NCBI GenBank assembly: GCA_046291695.1
Contig: JBKBSO010000003.1
Span: 124,001 to 188,000, forward strand
Reading direction: 5' to 3'
Source of the DNA: PNNG01 sp046291695
GTDB taxonomy: Bacteria; Bacteroidota; Bacteroidia; UBA7662
DNA length: 64,000 bases
The translations under genes were made by a program, and so were the position numbers. A model generated the notes under the pieces. That model saw only the letters and a program-made list of their open reading frames with translations. It did no database searches and was not told where the DNA came from. Every line of letters begins with the position of its first letter. Positions within the stretch are counted from its first letter, which is position 1. Shown in pieces: positions 35,871 to 44,278 of this stretch.

Positions 35871-38800
35871 TTGAAAAAAGTAGGCAGGATTTTCGGCAGT
35901 ATTTTACGCTTTCAGTTCCGACTGTTGTCAGGGCTGATACTGCTCGTTTTCACCTGCTTTTTATTGCTGCTTAATGCCACTTTTCAGGATTTTTTGGGCG
36001 ATCAGGTAGCCAATTACTTCAGTATAAGCTGGAGAACTAAAGTTGAAATTGATGGATTTCGCTACCAGCCGATGCGGGCTTTTAGTGTACAGCGCCTATA
36101 TATCGAAGATCATTACGGCGACACGCTGCTTTCGACCGGGGAATTGCAACTGCGCGTGCGAAGCATCAACCTATTGCGCCAGCGCATCAACCTCAGCAGC
36201 CTTCAGCTTAATGAGGTAGATGCCCGATTACATCGCAGGGCTTATGAGCAGGATTTCAATTTTCAATTCATTGTTGATTTTTTCAAATATTCCCAAATCG
36301 ACACCCAAGAAGTTGCAGCTAGTCCAATACAGTTTGGCCTTGACCGATTGTTATTGCTCAACAGTAGAATTACACTCATAGACGACACCAAAGCTGAACT
36401 ACACGACAGGCTCGATCTCCGGCATTTAAACATTTACGACCTCCAACTCGATATGGAAGGACTGTATGCCTCAACCGACAGTTCAGCCATTCGATTAAGT
36501 ACCCTTACATTCAAGGAAAAAGGAGGTATCGCCGTTGAGCGCAGCAGTTTTTTATTAAGTTTATTGCCCGACCAGCTCTTGCTCGAGTCGCTTGCTGTAC
36601 AAACGGCCGAAAGTGAACTTTCGGGATTGATAAGCATGCAATTTGGCACTTATGCCGATTTCAATGATTTTAACAACCGGGTGCGATTGCAGCTCGATTT
36701 CGACCAAATTTTCTTAAGTCCGAAAGATATGCGTCGCATTGCAGGCCCTAAGGCGCCACGTTTGCCCATTAGTGCGAGCGGAAAATTTTCAGGTCGGCTA
36801 AGCAATTTGCGAGCAAGGGAATTGCAACTTAATTTAGGTTACTACAGCTATTTACAAGGCCAATTCAATATCAGTGGCTTGCCTGACATTGTCGGGGCTT
36901 TGTATGACATCCGATTGACCGGATCGCAATTACACCGGCGTGACCTCGAAGCTGCCTTTCCCCAAATCAATCTGCCTGCTCAGATAAAAGGGCTCGATTT
37001 TCTGCAAATAGATGGAAGTGGCTTTGGCTATCCTGAAGATTTTGTGGCCACTGGCTATTTTTCTACGAATTTAGGCAAAGCCAATACCGATATCAACATC
37101 AAGTTGAAGGGGCCAGAATCGACATATAGCGGCATGCTGGCCGTTGATCGGCTAAACCTGGCACAGCTTACCGGCGACAGTAGTTTGGGACAGCTTAATA
37201 TGCATGCTCAAATCAAAGGCAAGGGCGATAGCTGGGAAAATTTCGAAAGTCAACTCCAGGGCGAAATTCATGCCATCGAATACAGGAATTACCGCTACAG
37301 AAACCTGAGCATCGACGGATATTTGGAACGACAAATGTTTACCGGTAAATTGACTGCAGCCGACAGCAATGCCCGGTTAAGTTTTTTTGGACTGGCCGAT
37401 TTTGCTACCCATCCTCCTTTCATGAATTTTGTGGCTGAAGTAGATACCATCAACCTATTTGCGCTTGGCTTAACTAAAGATACGCTTGGGTTGTCGGGTT
37501 TTATGGAGATTTGCACGGAAGGGCTAGATATTGATAGCATTACAGGCGAATTAAATTTCCGTCAATTGGCTTTAGGGCTCAATGGTCGTGCGCTATCACT
37601 GGATGAGGTGAATATCCTTTCTGCATTCGACGACGATGCACGCAGGCGGCTCAACCTCGAGTCGCCCATCGGTAATGCCTTTTTTATGGGCACATTCAGT
37701 CTGGCAGGCTTACCCGCAACCTTTAACCACTACCTCCATCACTATGTAAGGCGAAGCAGTCAAGACGAGCTAAAAGACAACAACCAGCACTTTGAGCTAA
37801 ACCTGGAGTTTTACGATGCGCAAGCCATTGCGGATTTTGTGTATCCCGGGCGATTTGATATTAGCCGCATGCGGGGGCATTTATATGTAGATGTGGCGGG
37901 GAACAATGCCGACATGGACTTTGACCTTCCTTACCTCCGAATGGGCAATTTGAAATTGAGCCAAGTGAGTGTTTTTGGGAGTTCATCGGATGACAGTTTG
38001 TTCATCGATTTTTATGCAGATTCTTTGTTGATCAGAGAGGTACTTATTGCCCAGCAAATCAGTTTTGAGAATTATGTTAGTCGCGATACCCTTGGTTTCG
38101 AAACCCGAGCTATGGGCGAAGGTCCATACAATGATTTGTCGATAGATGGGTATCTCGACTTTGCATCGGACAACATAGGTTTACATTTTTTGCCTTCTTA
38201 CTTGAGGGTATACGAAAACCGTTGGAATTTGCTGCAAGACGATCGCATCACCTTTACCGACAGTGTCATTGAGGTACCTGGATTGGGGCTTTACCAAGGC
38301 AGCCAGGCGTTTTATGTAAGCGGGTTTATCAGTGACCAGCGGAGCGATACTTTACGCCTCCGGTTAAACGAGGTGGATTTAGAACAGTTAAATCCGCTTC
38401 TTGCTGTTTCCCGTACTTCGGTTGAAGGGTATGCCAACATTGATCTTAAAGCCAGTTCGGTGCTCAAAAAAGCGGCTGTATTCGGTGATGTTGATATTGA
38501 AGGTCTTGTAATTGATGGACAACCATTGGGCGATTTGAAGGTGCAATCGACCTACAGTGTAGAGCGCAACGTGGCAGATTTGCATGCTGAATTAGTAAAT
38601 TCCGGGGACACACTCATCAATGTTTTTGGCACCTTAGGCGAATTAGAGCGCGATCAGGTCATCGATTTGCGTGCGGTGCTTAACCACAGTCCCATTCATC
38701 CGCTTGAAAAAATATTACGTCCAACCTTTTCGGATTTAAGTGGGCGGGCGACAGCCGATTTGCATGTAGGAGGCAAGCTTAAGGAGTTGGAACTAACAGG

Positions 38801-40331
38801 GGAAGCCGAACTTGAAAATGCCCGATTGCGTGTCGATTTTCTGGAGCAGTACTACAATGTAAACAAGCGTGTTAGCTTTTCGCCCGGCAGTATCAATTTT
38901 GAACAAGCCGAGATTACCGATGATACCGGAGGGCGGGGGCGCTTAAACGGCAAGATCCTACACCAACATTTTAAGCAAACCCGGTTCGACCTCAACCTCA
39001 GTGCCCAAAATCTAATGGTGTTAAATACTGAACCCAGTTTTAGTGAAGCCTATTTTGGTACCGGCAGGCTAACGGGCACGGCCAGTTTTATTGGTCCTGT
39101 TGATTTGATTGACATACAGATAAGGGCGACCACCGAGCGTGGAACGCGCTTCAGCATTCCACTTGATGGGGAAACGAATCGTGAAAATCTGGATTTCATC
39201 ACCTTTGTAAGTAAGGCGGAGGAAGTACGTGTAAGTGAAGAAAAGCGTTTTGAAGTAGCGGGCATCAATTTCGGGATGAACCTTACGGCCACGCCTGATG
39301 CCGAATTTTCGATCCTATTTGACCGTGTGGCCGGGGACATCATTCGAGGGAGAGGGAATGCCAACATTGAGCTCAACATTGATCCGCAGGGGGAAATGAG
39401 CATGTTCGGGACTTATGCCTTTAGCGGAGGTGATTATACGTTTACATTAGCCAATATTCCCAGCAAGCGATTTAGAATAAATGAAGGCAGCACCATTACA
39501 TGGACTGGAGATCCGTACGATGCCACTCTTGATTTAACGGCCGTATACCGGCAGCGGGCATCCATTGCCGCTTTGCTCACAGAAGGGCAACTAACTGCAG
39601 GACGATCGCGTACGCAAATGAATGTAGACACCTACCTGAAGCTCACGGGCTCTCTGCTAAGCCCCAATATCAATTTCGAAATTAAATTCCCGTCGATCAA
39701 TGAAAATGACACCAGTGATCCGCTGGTTGCACGCATTCAGAACATCAACAATAACGAGCAGGAACTGAACAATCAAGTGCTTGCGCTACTGGTAGCAGGC
39801 CAGTTCTTTCCTTCTGACAACCTGGTATCGACCAGTTTTTTAGGAAGCACAGGCGCGAATTCTTTAACCGAAGTATTGAGTAACCAAATCAATGCCTTGC
39901 TTTCACAAATGTTCGACAACGTAAATATTGGCATCAATTACCGTTCAAACAATCTTGGAGGGATTACCGATGCCACCCGCAACGACATTAGTGTAGCCTT
40001 GAACACCACTTTCTTTAACGATAGGGTAGTGATTGACGGTAATTTTGGCAACAGCATGATGCCCGGAACCACCAACTCAGCCGTAGTGGGTGAAGTGGTC
40101 GTAGAATATTTGATGACACCCGATGGGAATCTGCGACTCAAAGCCTTCAATAAGCTAGATGACCGGGTGATTTTTAACCGGGAATCGAACTATCGCCAGG
40201 GTGTTGGTATCAGCTATACAGAGAACTACAACAGCCTCTCTGAATTGATGGAAAGGCCAACGCGTTTTGTACAAGACCGTTTACTCAGGCGTATTCCCTG
40301 GCTTCCTGAGGGCTGGAAGGGCGATTTTTAA
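35871..40331 (+). CDS. tamB: TamB/DUF490-domain translocation and assembly module protein
   Basis: About 1486 residues from a TTG at 35871. The frame is open further upstream, but that part lies over tsaD, and AAGG sits 5 bp before this TTG; other TTG codons nearby are possible. It has one N-terminal membrane anchor (LLSGLILLVFTCFLLLL) and then over 1300 residues of repetitive amphipathic beta strands, an AsmA-like bridge form. The C-terminal DUF490 region is recognisable (TPDAEFSILFDRVAGDIIRG, GTYAFSGGDYTF, TWTGDPYDATLDLTAVY). TamB-type proteins span the periplasm and help move phospholipids or assemble outer-membrane proteins. A TamA partner is not seen. Confidence 0.85.
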   Translation: MKKVGRIFGSILRFQFRLLSGLILLVFTCFLLLLNATFQDFLGDQVANYFSISWRTKVEIDGFRYQPMRAFSVQRLYIEDHYGDTLLSTGELQLRVRSINLLRQRINLSSLQLNEVDARLHRRAYEQDFNFQFIVDFFKYSQIDTQEVAASPIQFGLDRLLLLNSRITLIDDTKAELHDRLDLRHLNIYDLQLDMEGLYASTDSSAIRLSTLTFKEKGGIAVERSSFLLSLLPDQLLLESLAVQTAESELSGLISMQFGTYADFNDFNNRVRLQLDFDQIFLSPKDMRRIAGPKAPRLPISASGKFSGRLSNLRARELQLNLGYYSYLQGQFNISGLPDIVGALYDIRLTGSQLHRRDLEAAFPQINLPAQIKGLDFLQIDGSGFGYPEDFVATGYFSTNLGKANTDINIKLKGPESTYSGMLAVDRLNLAQLTGDSSLGQLNMHAQIKGKGDSWENFESQLQGEIHAIEYRNYRYRNLSIDGYLERQMFTGKLTAADSNARLSFFGLADFATHPPFMNFVAEVDTINLFALGLTKDTLGLSGFMEICTEGLDIDSITGELNFRQLALGLNGRALSLDEVNILSAFDDDARRRLNLESPIGNAFFMGTFSLAGLPATFNHYLHHYVRRSSQDELKDNNQHFELNLEFYDAQAIADFVYPGRFDISRMRGHLYVDVAGNNADMDFDLPYLRMGNLKLSQVSVFGSSSDDSLFIDFYADSLLIREVLIAQQISFENYVSRDTLGFETRAMGEGPYNDLSIDGYLDFASDNIGLHFLPSYLRVYENRWNLLQDDRITFTDSVIEVPGLGLYQGSQAFYVSGFISDQRSDTLRLRLNEVDLEQLNPLLAVSRTSVEGYANIDLKASSVLKKAAVFGDVDIEGLVIDGQPLGDLKVQSTYSVERNVADLHAELVNSGDTLINVFGTLGELERDQVIDLRAVLNHSPIHPLEKILRPTFSDLSGRATADLHVGGKLKELELTGEAELENARLRVDFLEQYYNVNKRVSFSPGSINFEQAEITDDTGGRGRLNGKILHQHFKQTRFDLNLSAQNLMVLNTEPSFSEAYFGTGRLTGTASFIGPVDLIDIQIRATTERGTRFSIPLDGETNRENLDFITFVSKAEEVRVSEEKRFEVAGINFGMNLTATPDAEFSILFDRVAGDIIRGRGNANIELNIDPQGEMSMFGTYAFSGGDYTFTLANIPSKRFRINEGSTITWTGDPYDATLDLTAVYRQRASIAALLTEGQLTAGRSRTQMNVDTYLKLTGSLLSPNINFEIKFPSINENDTSDPLVARIQNINNNEQELNNQVLALLVAGQFFPSDNLVSTSFLGSTGANSLTEVLSNQINALLSQMFDNVNIGINYRSNNLGGITDATRNDISVALNTTFFNDRVVIDGNFGNSMMPGTTNSAVVGEVVVEYLMTPDGNLRLKAFNKLDDRVIFNRESNYRQGVGISYTENYNSLSELMERPTRFVQDRLLRRIPWLPEGWKGDF

Positions 40332-40435
40332 GCCATCTTGAAATAGGCTTGGTTTTCAACATTCAATTTTCATCCTTCTATTAAAATAAATTTAGATATT
40401 TTTATCCAATTTAAAAATTTTTAGCTATCTTCCCG

Positions 40436-40465
40436 TGCGGCAAACCAGCTAACCAAACTGCCGCA
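40436..40465. repeat. Inverted repeat just upstream of the SDR gene
   Basis: TGCGGCA (40436-40442) and TGCCGCA (40459-40465) are exact reverse complements with a 16-bp spacer that holds a doubled AACCA element. The right arm ends directly at the Shine-Dalgarno sequence, so a hairpin in mRNA could affect ribosome access, or it is an operator. Confidence 0.45.
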
Positions 40466-40473
40466 GGAAGGAG
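40466..40473 (+). promoter_or_regulatory. Strong Shine-Dalgarno sequence of the SDR gene
   Basis: GGAAGGAG with 5 bases to the ATG at 40479. Such a strong anti-SD match is unusual in this window, where most starts have none, and it confirms the start. Confidence 0.8.
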
Positions 40474-40478
40474 TTTTT

Positions 40479-41288
40479 ATGTACATTCAAGGAAAAGTAA
40501 TGGTAGTTACTGGAGCAGGGAGCGGTATTGGAAGGGAATTATGCCTTGCTTTGCTCGCGGGCCACGCAGAAGTAGCCGCTGTAGATTTACATGCCGACAA
40601 ACTCGAAGAAACCGCCAGGCTGGCCAAAGCCGGTAAACGGATAAGTCTGCATACGCTTGATGTGTCGGATAGAGCGGCTGTGGAAGCGCTTTCTGAAGCG
40701 GTAATAGCAGCACATGGGCAAGTAGATGGGCTCATTAATAATGCGGGCATTATTCAACCCTTCGTAAAACTCGAGGTGCTAGGATACCCTGCCATTGAAA
40801 AGGTAATGCAGGTGAACTTTTATGGAAGTCTGTACTTTTGTAAAGCCTTTTTACCCTATCTCATGGAGCGGCCCGAGGCTCATATTGCCAATATTTCGAG
40901 TATGGGCGGGTTTTTACCAGTACCGGGTCAAAGTATTTATGGGGCTGCAAAAGCCGCAGTAAAGCTATTTACTGAAGCGCTATATGCCGAGTTAAAAGGC
41001 AGTCCCGTTGGTGTAAGTATCGTATTCCCTGGGGCTGTAGCCACCAACATCACCCAAAACTCGGGTGTTAAAGTTCCAGGAATTGAAAATAGAACAGGGC
41101 GTAAACAAAATTTTAAACCTTTGGCTGCAGCAGATGCCGCCAACATCATCATCCGTGGCATTGAGCAAAAACGCTTTCGGATTTTGGTAGGTAGGGATGC
41201 CAAATTCATGGACATTCTCTATCGTCTCCACCCGCGTAAGGCCACAGAGTTTATTGCGAAAAAGATGGCTGAGTTACTAGATGCGTAA
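40479..41288 (+). CDS. Short-chain dehydrogenase/reductase (classical SDR)
   Basis: 269 residues. NAD(P)-binding TGAGSGIGRELCLALL, acidic residue after beta-2 (AVDLHADKL) suggesting an NAD preference, NNAGIIQP, catalytic Ser in ISSMGGFLPV and YGAAKAAVK with the Tyr-x3-Lys pair. The C-terminal part (KFMDILYRLHPRKATEFIAKKM) is like SDRs that act on lipid or steroid-like substrates, but the substrate is not determined. It is preceded by a hairpin and a strong SD and stands as its own transcription unit. Confidence 0.9.
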   Translation: MYIQGKVMVVTGAGSGIGRELCLALLAGHAEVAAVDLHADKLEETARLAKAGKRISLHTLDVSDRAAVEALSEAVIAAHGQVDGLINNAGIIQPFVKLEVLGYPAIEKVMQVNFYGSLYFCKAFLPYLMERPEAHIANISSMGGFLPVPGQSIYGAAKAAVKLFTEALYAELKGSPVGVSIVFPGAVATNITQNSGVKVPGIENRTGRKQNFKPLAAADAANIIIRGIEQKRFRILVGRDAKFMDILYRLHPRKATEFIAKKMAELLDA

Positions 41289-41318
41289 AAAGCCAACTCC
41301 TTATGATGAGGAGTTGGC
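41287..41318 (-). terminator. Strong hairpin terminator between the SDR and MscS genes
   Basis: GCCAACTCCT (41292-41301) and AGGAGTTGGC (41309-41318) form a perfect 10-bp stem with a 7-base loop. On the minus strand it is followed by TTTTT (complement of 41287-41291), so it terminates the mscS transcript. It begins at the SDR stop codon and probably stops that transcript as well, though the plus-strand tail is A-rich. Confidence 0.85.
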
Positions 41319-41340
41319 AAATTAAACGGCTTTCTACAGC

Positions 41341-42168
41341 TTATTTTGGCTGAATCAAATGTACATCGCGTTGTGGGAAAGGGATGCTTAACTCGGGTTC
41401 CGCATCGAAGGCAATCTTGATTTTTTCGAGCATTTCCCAATATACCGGCCAAAGATCATCGCGGTTGGTCCAAACCCTGAGCATCATATCTACAGAGCTA
41501 TCGCCCAAAGCGGTTACGCGTACCACCGGCTCGGGATCTCTCAAAATACGCTCATCTTCCGTAGCGAGACGCAACATTACCTCGCGTGCCTTTTGTATGT
41601 TAGAGTCGTAGGCTATCCCCACGGGTATGTCGGTACGTCGGGTGTCTTTTGCAGTCATATTCACCACTACAGAATTGGCCAACTGACCATTAGGGCAAAT
41701 GATCAATCGGTTGTCGAAGGTTTTGATGTGTGTAGTTAAAATACTGATGGCTTCTACCACTCCCAACTGGCTTCCGGTGTCGATTACATCGCCCACCTTA
41801 AAGGGCTTAAAAAAGATGATGAGTACACCACCGGCAAAATTAGCTAGGCTCCCCTGAAGTGCCAATCCCACGGCCAGACCTGCAGCACCGAGTACGGCAA
41901 TAAAGGAAGTAGTTTCTACCCCCACCATAGAGGCAATACTCAAAACCAGCATCACCTTCATGACTACGCCCAAAATGCTACTCAGAAAAGTAACGAGGGT
42001 TGAGTCTATTCCGGCTTTTTCCATTCCGGAACGCACCAAACGTAGGGCATAGCGAATAAGCCGCAGGCCTATCAAAAGTACAATAAGCGCAAAAAGCAAA
42101 TTGAGTCCTTTGCTCATGGCCATTTCAATGAGATAATTGGTAATTTTTTCTACATCTATATTTTCCAT
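41341..42168 (-). CDS. Small-conductance mechanosensitive channel, MscS family
   Basis: 275 residues, close to E. coli MscS (286). Three transmembrane helices are visible at about 18-45, 65-85 and 90-110; the pore helix is rich in Ala/Gly with the pattern GAAGLAVGLALQGSLANFAGGVLI. The cytoplasmic beta domain follows (VGDVIDTGSQLGVVEAISILTTHIKTFDNR, then ICPNGQLANSVVVN). Such channels release solutes on hypo-osmotic shock. It ends at a strong terminator and is a single-gene unit. Confidence 0.93.
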   Translation of the reverse strand: MENIDVEKITNYLIEMAMSKGLNLLFALIVLLIGLRLIRYALRLVRSGMEKAGIDSTLVTFLSSILGVVMKVMLVLSIASMVGVETTSFIAVLGAAGLAVGLALQGSLANFAGGVLIIFFKPFKVGDVIDTGSQLGVVEAISILTTHIKTFDNRLIICPNGQLANSVVVNMTAKDTRRTDIPVGIAYDSNIQKAREVMLRLATEDERILRDPEPVVRVTALGDSSVDMMLRVWTNRDDLWPVYWEMLEKIKIAFDAEPELSIPFPQRDVHLIQPK

Positions 42169-42327
42169 AAGGCTATACTACAGCTTATGCCTCAAATTGC
42201 AAAATGTCTATTTGAATTTGATTTGAATACGTACAAAAACCCGGAACGACGGTGCTGCCTGGGCACCATTAAAAGCCGCTTGGCGGTCAAGGATACTGTA
42301 TATGCCAAAAAATGTATAGATTCGTGC

Positions 42328-43626
42328 ATGCGTCGAATTTCACTCAGTTTAGTCGCGCTACTGTGCTTTCAATGGCTCAGTGCGCAGAATTCAGTTCCCA
42401 GTCCTGGAAAAGCCCAAGAGCGTCCGGTTTGGATTACCGGTGCCAAAATTCACTTGGGTAATGGCGAGCTCATTTCGGGAATCATTGGTTTTGCTCAGGG
42501 CGAAATCATTTATGTTGGAAGTGGGGCTGAAATCAGGCTAAATCCCGATGAAGCCGATATTATCGATGCCATGGGGAAGCACGTCTATCCCGGCTTCATT
42601 GCCTTTAACAGCATTTTAGGGTTAAACGAAATCGATGCCGTACGTGCCACCCGTGATTATAGCGAAAGTGGGGATATAAATCCTAACGTTCGGTCGCTCA
42701 TTGCATACAATACCGATTCGCGGATTACACCCACCGTGCGCAACAATGGCACCTTACTCAGCCAGATAAGCCCACAAGGAGGCTTAGTGAGCGGGCGTTC
42801 GAGTGTGGTGCAGCACGATGCTTGGAATTGGGAGGATGCGGTGATAAAGGCAGAGGATGGCATGTATTTTAGTTGGCCATCGATGCGGATCATTGATGCC
42901 TGGTGGGCTCCGTCGGCCGAAGAACAACGGAAGCGGTCGGAAACCAATATCGCGGAAATTCGCAAATTGATGGAGGATGCCAAAACCTATCTGGCCCATC
43001 CTAAACCTGCAAAAATCAACCTGAAGTTAGAAGCCATGCGTGGATTATTTGAGGGCAGTTGTAAGGCTTATGTGCGCAGTAACGATGCAAAAGCCATGAT
43101 TGCTGCTGTCAACTTTTTTGCGGCATACAATATCAAGCCTGTATTGGTTGGTGCTGAAGAAGCCGGTGATATCTTAAGTTTCCTCCAAGAAAATCAAGTG
43201 GAAATTATTTTATCGCGCGTACAGCGATTGCCAACACGCACTGGCGATTTGGTTGATGCACCCTTCAAGTTGCCTGCGCAATTGGCTGCTACGGGCATTA
43301 CTTTTGGGTTTAGCATGTCGGGGGCTTGGGAACAACGTAATATTCCATTCCAAGCCGGTCAAGCGGTAGGCTATGGGCTTGCGTCTGAGCGAGCGATTCA
43401 AGCCCTTTGCCTGGATGCCGCACGGATTCTTGGCATCGACCACAAATACGGAAGTCTTGAAACTGGCAAATCGGCAACCTTATTTATAAGTTCCGGCGAC
43501 GCCCTTGAGTTGCTCGGTAACCAGCTGGAAGCCGCCTTTATTGATGGCCGCAAGGTAGATTTACACGACAAACAAAAAGGGCTATACCAAAAATTTTCCG
43601 ATAAATACGGGGTTGAACAACCTTAG
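42328..43626 (+). CDS. Amidohydrolase-superfamily-like exported protein lacking the HxH metal motif
   Basis: 432 residues from the ATG at 42328, where a signal peptide starts (MRRISLSLVALLCFQWLSAQ); the frame upstream is non-conserved. The fold is that of imidazolonepropionase-like amidohydrolases: composite N-terminal strand (VWITGAKIHLGNGELISG), late SERAIQALCLDAARILGIDHKYGSLETGKSATLFI. But the strand that should read PGFIDxHxH reads PGFIAFNSILGLNEI (88-102), so both N-terminal histidines are missing. The sequence NPNVRSLIAYNTDS and SVVQHDAWNWEDA matches a Bacteroidota subfamily I recall with the same loss. It may be non-catalytic or bind another ligand. Confidence 0.75.
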   Translation: MRRISLSLVALLCFQWLSAQNSVPSPGKAQERPVWITGAKIHLGNGELISGIIGFAQGEIIYVGSGAEIRLNPDEADIIDAMGKHVYPGFIAFNSILGLNEIDAVRATRDYSESGDINPNVRSLIAYNTDSRITPTVRNNGTLLSQISPQGGLVSGRSSVVQHDAWNWEDAVIKAEDGMYFSWPSMRIIDAWWAPSAEEQRKRSETNIAEIRKLMEDAKTYLAHPKPAKINLKLEAMRGLFEGSCKAYVRSNDAKAMIAAVNFFAAYNIKPVLVGAEEAGDILSFLQENQVEIILSRVQRLPTRTGDLVDAPFKLPAQLAATGITFGFSMSGAWEQRNIPFQAGQAVGYGLASERAIQALCLDAARILGIDHKYGSLETGKSATLFISSGDALELLGNQLEAAFIDGRKVDLHDKQKGLYQKFSDKYGVEQP

Positions 43627-43646
43627 AAGTTCGAATAACTTAAAGT

Positions 43647-43675
43647 ATGCTGAACCTTTTAGGTAGTTTCAGCAT
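43647..43675. repeat. Inverted repeat between the amidohydrolase-like and thioredoxin genes
   Basis: ATGCTGAA (43647-43654) and TTCAGCAT (43668-43675) pair perfectly; an inner CCT-TTT-AGG adds a second stem. No T-run follows on the plus strand, so it may be an attenuator or weak terminator rather than a classical one. Confidence 0.45.
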
Positions 43676-43694
43676 TTGAAATTCAAAAAAGTAT

Positions 43695-44018
43695 ATGGCA
43701 CTCACACAAGCGAACGACCAAAATTTCGATAAACTCTTACAAGAAAACAGCTTGGTTTTGGTAAAATATTATGCCGACTGGTGCGGCAATTGCAAACTCA
43801 TAGCTCCAAAAGTACGTCGCATTTCAGAAGATGAAAGCTACGCCACGGTAAGCTTTTTGGATATAAATGCGGAAGAAAGTCCGGAGGCGCGTAAGCGTGC
43901 CGGAGTTGATAACTTGCCTTTTTTTGCCGCCTTTAAAAATGGCGAATTCGTTGGAGGCAGTGCGGCCTCAAAAATTGAGTTTGTTCAGGAGCTCATCCAG
44001 CAAAAATTGTTGTCATGA
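43695..44018 (+). CDS. Thioredoxin-family protein
   Basis: 107 residues, cytoplasmic (no signal). The redox motif is WCGNC in YADWCGNCKLIAP; the cis-Pro lies in DNLPFFAAFKNGEFVGG. The variable position N in WCGNC, in place of the usual P, alters redox potential compared with classical thioredoxin. Its stop overlaps the ATG of the next small gene by ATGA, so the two proteins are made together. The substrate is unknown. Confidence 0.88.
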   Translation: MALTQANDQNFDKLLQENSLVLVKYYADWCGNCKLIAPKVRRISEDESYATVSFLDINAEESPEARKRAGVDNLPFFAAFKNGEFVGGSAASKIEFVQELIQQKLLS

Positions 44019-44254
44019 AATTAGCCGCGATCAAACAAATGGCAGAATCTCACGATTTGGCTACCCTGAAAGCTGCAGAAGAAGCCCTACTGAATGAAGA
44101 GAACCCTCCCATTGAAGTTGCAGGCGACGATGAGGGCGATCAGCTCACCAATATTTTAGGTGCTATCTGGATTAGTGAGCAAGTAAGTGAAGGCATGGCG
44201 TTCAAAGAGGCCTTCAGGGCCTTTGCACAGCGTGTACGCGATTCTATCAACTAA
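44015..44254 (+). CDS. Small acidic protein, DUF6952-like
   Basis: 79 residues, no signal, acidic (EENPPIEVAGDDEGDQ). It ends with an alpha-helical half (LGAIWISEQVSEGMAFKEAFRAFAQRVRDSIN). I recall similar ~80-residue proteins following thioredoxin genes in Bacteroidota (DUF6952), with the same I-x3-EQV...EGM..KEA..AF pattern. The function is unknown. Translational coupling to the thioredoxin gene suggests a functional pair, possibly a regulator or substrate of it. Confidence 0.6.
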   Translation: MKLAAIKQMAESHDLATLKAAEEALLNEENPPIEVAGDDEGDQLTNILGAIWISEQVSEGMAFKEAFRAFAQRVRDSIN

Positions 44255-44278
44255 TCACGAAACCGATAAGGCGGGCGG

